A stretch of DNA of 8,045 nt from Phycisphaeraceae bacterium. GTDB taxonomy: Bacteria; Planctomycetota; Phycisphaerae; Phycisphaerales; UBA1924. The notes under the pieces were generated by a model. The model worked only from the letters and a program-made list of their open reading frames with translations, had not been told where the DNA came from and did not search any database. The stretch's first letter is position 1; the number at the start of each line of letters is the position of its first letter. A program made the position numbers and the translations under genes. Shown here piece by piece: positions 5,679 through 8,045 of the stretch. The DNA is taken from assembly GCA_009827215.1 (NCBI GenBank), contig WUAJ01000107.1:1-8045 (forward strand), in the 5' to 3' direction.

Positions 5679-6761
5679 ATGCCTTTTTACCAAACCATCA
5701 AAGAAAACACTCCCAGCGGCAAGCGCACGATCGAAAAGCTGCTCCTTCTCAAAGAAGCGCTCAATGAGATCCCCAAAAAGACGCTCGACGAGACGCTTCT
5801 GCTTGCGACATGGAACATCCGTGACTTTGACAAGCCTGCTTATGGCGAACGATCAGACGAGGCGATCTTCTATCTCGCTGAGATTGCTTCCCGCTTTGAT
5901 ATTATCGCGATCCAAGAGGTGTACAAAGATCTTCGCGGGCTCAAGAGACTTTGCAAAGTTATGGGAGGGTATTGGAAGTACATCACAACTGATGTCACAG
6001 GCGGCACTCGTGGAAATAACGAGCGGATGACATTTCTGTATGACTCTCGAAAGGTGAAGTTTGGTGGGTTGGCAGGTGAGATGGTGCTGCCACCAGTCAA
6101 AGCGGAAGACGGGACAAAGGTGCCTGCTGAGCAGGTGTGGCGCACTCCGTTTATCTGTGGATTCAAGTGTGGGTGGTCGAGATTCATGCTCTCGTCTGTG
6201 CACATCCTTTGGGGATCCGGAAAGAAGAATGGGGGGACTGAGCCAGAAGATCGTGTGGCTGAGATCCGAAAGGTCGCTCAGTTCTTGAAAAAACGAACGA
6301 AGGACAAGACGGCTTGGTCACGCAATCTGATCTTGCTTGGGGATTTCAATATCTTTACAACTGAGGATGACGGCACTGCGTTCAATGAACTCCTTGATGC
6401 GGGATTCGATATCCCTCAGGAGCTCCGGACCTTCACCACGAACGCTGGACGCAACCGTCATTACGATCAGATCGCATTTAAGATTCAGAAAGACCGACTC
6501 GACTGGACGGGCAACTGCGGAGTCTTTGATTTCTTTGAGCATGTGTATCGGGTCGATGAAGAAAAAACCTACATCAGCGAAATGGGTGAACGCTATAAGA
6601 AGACCTCTAAAGGTAAGGCTCGCTCTGCAAAGCAGAAGACCACATACTACAAAACCCATTGGCGCACACACCAAATGTCCGATCACCTACCGATGTGGGT
6701 CGAGCTCAAGATCGATTTCTCGAAACGATATCTAGAGCGGAAAGAGACATCATCGGTTTGA
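5679..6761 (+). CDS. Endonuclease/exonuclease/phosphatase family protein
   Basis: 360 residues, with the complete active-site set of the EEP (DNase I/exonuclease III-like) fold in order: TWN with Asn46, IQE with Glu80 (metal ligand), NNERM around 113-117, His175 in SVHI, GDFN with Asp222 and Asn224, YDQIA with Asp263, and SDH with Asp335 and catalytic His336. Members are Mg-dependent phosphodiesterases that cut DNA, RNA or phosphoinositide-type substrates; the substrate here cannot be read from sequence. There is no signal peptide, so it is probably cytoplasmic. An insertion rich in Lys/Tyr (about 295-330) precedes the final SDH motif. The opening KENTPSGKRTIEKL and the tail YKTHWRTHQMSDHLPMW look to me like a subfamily found in diverse bacteria, which I cannot verify. 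A GGGAG lies 9 bases before the ATG. It diverges from the lipoprotein gene; joint function or shared transfer is possible. Confidence 0.92.
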   Translation: MPFYQTIKENTPSGKRTIEKLLLLKEALNEIPKKTLDETLLLATWNIRDFDKPAYGERSDEAIFYLAEIASRFDIIAIQEVYKDLRGLKRLCKVMGGYWKYITTDVTGGTRGNNERMTFLYDSRKVKFGGLAGEMVLPPVKAEDGTKVPAEQVWRTPFICGFKCGWSRFMLSSVHILWGSGKKNGGTEPEDRVAEIRKVAQFLKKRTKDKTAWSRNLILLGDFNIFTTEDDGTAFNELLDAGFDIPQELRTFTTNAGRNRHYDQIAFKIQKDRLDWTGNCGVFDFFEHVYRVDEEKTYISEMGERYKKTSKGKARSAKQKTTYYKTHWRTHQMSDHLPMWVELKIDFSKRYLERKETSSV

Positions 6762-6893
6762 GATCGCGACCCCGATGTTGCTAGAAACTTCAGTGACTAG
6801 CGGGGGTAGGTGGTGCTTGTGGGGCAACAAATGATGCGTCTATAGGTGATTGCATGTGCAGAATTCAATTTAGTAGAGGAATGAGCCCATTGA

Positions 6894-6929
6894 TCAGGAC
6901 TCGGACCAAAGCTGTTGATTTAGAGTCAG
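6894..6929 (-). pseudogene. Decayed 3'-half copy of tRNA-Lys
   Basis: Two blocks match the intact tRNA-Lys at 7172-7244, in the same order and orientation. 6916-6929 matches the anticodon arm (7204-7217) at 13 of 14 bases, and 6894-6907 matches the T arm (7180-7193) at 13 of 14. The spacer is 8 bases instead of 10. The copy's anticodon position reads CTA instead of CTT. No match extends into the D arm or acceptor stem on either side, so it cannot fold as a working tRNA. It is either an attachment-site relic of an element integrated at tRNA-Lys or the remains of a second tRNA copy. Confidence 0.65.
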
Positions 6930-6939
6930 GCGTTTGAGA

Positions 6940-7137
6940 ATGGCAACCGAAATACATCAGCATGTGGATGTGCGATGAAATGCCAACGAAGAAGATCTGT
7001 TGAATAAGCGTACCAATCCGGACCAGCCCAAGGTGGTCACGCCTTACCAATACGATCAGGAAGATCGGGTTGTGAACGGGTGTCTAGTGGAGTTTTCGAA
7101 GTTCACAAGAGTATGGGCGAAAAAACGCCTTTTATGA
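6940..7137 (+). pseudogene. Possible broken small gene with internal TGA
   Basis: From the ATG at 6940 the frame reads MATEIHQHVDVR, stops at TGA (6976-6978), then stays open for 52 more codons to TGA at 7135. The second part (beginning NANEEDLLNKRTNPDQ) has protein-like composition, including VVTPYQYDQEDR and FTRVWAKKRLL. Reading the internal TGA as a mutated TGG would give one 65-residue protein. I do not recognise it and there is no clear ribosome-binding site, so this could be chance. Confidence 0.25.
7115..7133 (+). terminator. Hairpin with A-loop and T-run
   Basis: GGCG-AAAAAA-CGCC (7116-7129, extendable by a G·T pair) is followed by TTTT on the plus strand. GTTCA (7101-7105) and TGAAC (7134-7138) can add an outer stem. 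The core stem is short. It could end plus-strand transcripts from the EEP side, or mark the 3' limit of the tRNA transcript read from the other strand. Confidence 0.35.
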
Positions 7138-7171
7138 ACAAAAAGGGTGGTTATACAGCTAAAAAGGGAAG

Positions 7172-7244
<73 letters not shown>

Positions 7245-7265
7245 ATTGGTCTTTTGACCGAGCAG

Positions 7266-7295
7266 ATGATAGACCGCCTTCATCTGATTTGTCCA
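7266..7295 (-). promoter_or_regulatory. Likely tRNA-Lys promoter
   Basis: On the minus strand TGGACA (7295-7290) and TATCAT (7271-7266) are spaced by 18 bases, with 5 of 6 matches to TTGACA at -35. The predicted start is some 15 bases before the tRNA 5' end. A small GGTC-TTTT-GACC hairpin (7248-7259) lies in the leader. Confidence 0.5.
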
Positions 7296-7376
7296 GCATG
7301 GGGGGAACGGATTGAGTGACGCGGGAGGGGGAGGGGGCTATTGTTCCCGTCCAAATGCGACCTCTCGGGATGGTTC

Positions 7377-7405
7377 TTGAGTTGGTCATCAAAAAGGTCT
7401 ATCAC
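7377..7405 (+). promoter_or_regulatory. Possible rpmF-plsX promoter
   Basis: TTGAGT (7377-7382) and TATCAC (7400-7405) are spaced by 17 bases, each with 4 of 6 consensus matches. The -10 region shares the 9-mer GGTCTATCA with the opposite-strand tRNA-Lys promoter, which adds some weight. Confidence 0.35.
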
Positions 7406-7419
7406 GGGTCCTGAACCCG
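7405..7419 (+). repeat. Leader hairpin just before rpmF Shine-Dalgarno
   Basis: CGGGT-cctga-ACCCG forms a perfect 5-base stem ending 4 bases before the AGGAG at 7424-7428. It might affect access to the ribosome-binding site, but it is short. Confidence 0.3.
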
Positions 7420-7434
7420 GTTTAGGAGAGCGAC

Positions 7435-7632
7435 ATGCTTCCAGCACAACGACAGAGCCGAGGACGAAGCAAGCGTCGCCGTTCGCACGATGCGATCACT
7501 GGTGTGAAGCCAACCATTTGCCCATTGTCTGGTATGCCGAAGCTGCATCACCGTGCATGCACTGAGTCTGGGTATGTTCGTCCAGGTCTCCGCATCAAGG
7601 TCCGCAAGCTCGGCATCGGCGTCAACGCGTAA
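7435..7632 (+). CDS. rpmF: Large ribosomal subunit protein bL32
   Basis: A 65-residue protein opening MLPAQRQSRGRSKRRRSHDA, the typical Arg/Lys/Ser-rich bL32 start that threads into 23S rRNA. The zinc-ribbon position is recognisable (ICPLSGMPKLHHRACTESGY, residues 28-47). However, the usual four cysteines are reduced to Cys29 and Cys42; the partners are Ser32 and Ser45, so tetrahedral zinc binding is probably lost. A C-terminal tail VRPGLRIKVRKLGIGVNA follows. AGGAG lies 6 bases before the ATG. The gene sits 22 bases upstream of plsX, the widely conserved rpmF-plsX arrangement that ties ribosome and phospholipid synthesis together. Confidence 0.95.
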   Translation: MLPAQRQSRGRSKRRRSHDAITGVKPTICPLSGMPKLHHRACTESGYVRPGLRIKVRKLGIGVNA

Positions 7633-7654
7633 ACCAGATTCATCGAGGTAAGCC

Positions 7655-8045
7655 GTGGCGGTTCGAGTTGGGATCGATGTCATGGGTGGGGACCATGCAC
7701 CGGATGCGGTGTTGCGTGGTTGTATCGAAGCACTCCCTGTGATGGGTGATGATGTCACGCTTGTGCTGATCGGACCACAGGATCGCATCGAGCAGTATCT
7801 CAAAGAAAACAACATTGATGACGATCGTCTAGTGATCGAGCATACGACGGACGCGATCGCGATGGATGCGTCCCCGATGGAAGCGGTCCGCAACCAGAAG
7901 GATTCCTCGATCGTCCGTATGTCGATGCTCGGATCGAAGAAGGCGGATGTTCGTTGTGATGCCGTGATCTCTGCGGGCAACACCGGAGCGTGCGTCGCGG
8001 CGGGGCAGATGAACATGCGTCGTCTCCCAGGAGTTCATCGTCCTG
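7655..8045 (+). CDS. plsX: Phosphate acyltransferase PlsX (5' part)
   Basis: Only the first 130 codons are in the window. PlsX converts acyl-ACP to acyl-phosphate, feeding PlsY in phosphatidic acid synthesis, and acts peripherally at the membrane. The family signature GIDVMGGDHAPDAV is at residues 6-19, and SPMEAVRNQKDSSIVR (about 75-90) and DAVISAGNTGA (about 102-112) match the conserved core. The start must be GTG at 7655: an in-frame TAA at 7649-7651 lies immediately before it, the only other early start (ATG, residue 10) would cut the conserved motif, and GAGG (7645-7648) is 6 bases upstream. It follows rpmF by 22 bases and is presumably cotranscribed; fatty-acid synthesis genes often come next. 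Confidence 0.96.
   Translation, partial: MAVRVGIDVMGGDHAPDAVLRGCIEALPVMGDDVTLVLIGPQDRIEQYLKENNIDDDRLVIEHTTDAIAMDASPMEAVRNQKDSSIVRMSMLGSKKADVRCDAVISAGNTGACVAAGQMNMRRLPGVHRP

Larger units (their letters stand above)
6762..7171. other. 410-base region without an intact gene
   Basis: Between the EEP-family stop and the tRNA 3' end no convincing complete gene is seen. It holds a tRNA-Lys fragment, a broken small reading frame and a hairpin with a T-run, described separately. Positions 6762-6893 show nothing recognisable. The region looks like a scar of decayed or recombined DNA. Confidence 0.6.

Noticed and set aside
6894..6929. Functional suppressor (CTA anticodon) tRNA
   Set aside because: The anticodon loop reads CTCTAAA, but the D arm and acceptor stem are missing and the variable loop is too short.
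6865..7050. 61-residue minus-strand frame
   Set aside because: It crosses the tRNA fragment, has no Shine-Dalgarno and no recognisable features.
7300..7337. G-quadruplex candidate in the G-rich tract
   Set aside because: There are G-runs of 3, 5 and 5 close together, but the fourth run is 17 bases away, so a stable three-tier structure is not convincing.
7402..8016. 204-residue minus-strand open frame
   Set aside because: It lies opposite rpmF and plsX, both of which match well-known families on the plus strand.

Overview
The window looks like a chromosomal segment from a marine-type planctomycete, most likely class Phycisphaerae. Three things suggest this: a surface protein ending in a VPAPG–hydrophobic–RRRR sorting tail, a prepilin start of the GFTLIELLVV type, and a bL32-plsX pair with a divergent bL32. 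These are family-level impressions from reading, not database hits. Flanking genes are about 60% G+C in sampled 60-base lines, while the centre is visibly lower.

Layout. (1) Positions 1-2906, minus strand: a cobalamin (B12) riboswitch (2720-2906) precedes a PEP-CTERM-like surface protein (1709-2542), a secreted PQQ-type beta-propeller protein (109-1635) and the first 37 codons of a prepilin/pseudopilin (up to 112). The last two overlap as ATGA. This looks like one B12-repressed envelope operon, and it continues beyond the window start. (2) 2949-3215, minus: a small 88-residue cytoplasmic protein of unknown function. (3) 3413-6761: a large unknown lipoprotein (minus) and an endonuclease/exonuclease/phosphatase (EEP) family enzyme (plus). 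They diverge from an AT-rich gap, one 60-base line of which is 25% G+C; this pair looks compositionally foreign. (4) 6762-7171: mostly non-coding. It holds a decayed copy of the 3' half of tRNA-Lys (6894-6929), a broken small reading frame (6940-7137) and a hairpin with a T-run. (5) 7172-7244, minus: intact tRNA-Lys(CTT). (6) 7435-8045, plus: rpmF (bL32) and the 5' part of plsX, the usual ribosome/phospholipid-synthesis pair.

How the parts fit. The riboswitch and the secreted proteins behind it suggest a corrinoid-responsive surface system, possibly for B12 capture; the function is inferred. The low-G+C lipoprotein/EEP pair lies next to a tRNA-Lys fragment in the same orientation as the intact tRNA. 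This is the arrangement expected from past integration at a tRNA gene, although no integrase is in the window.
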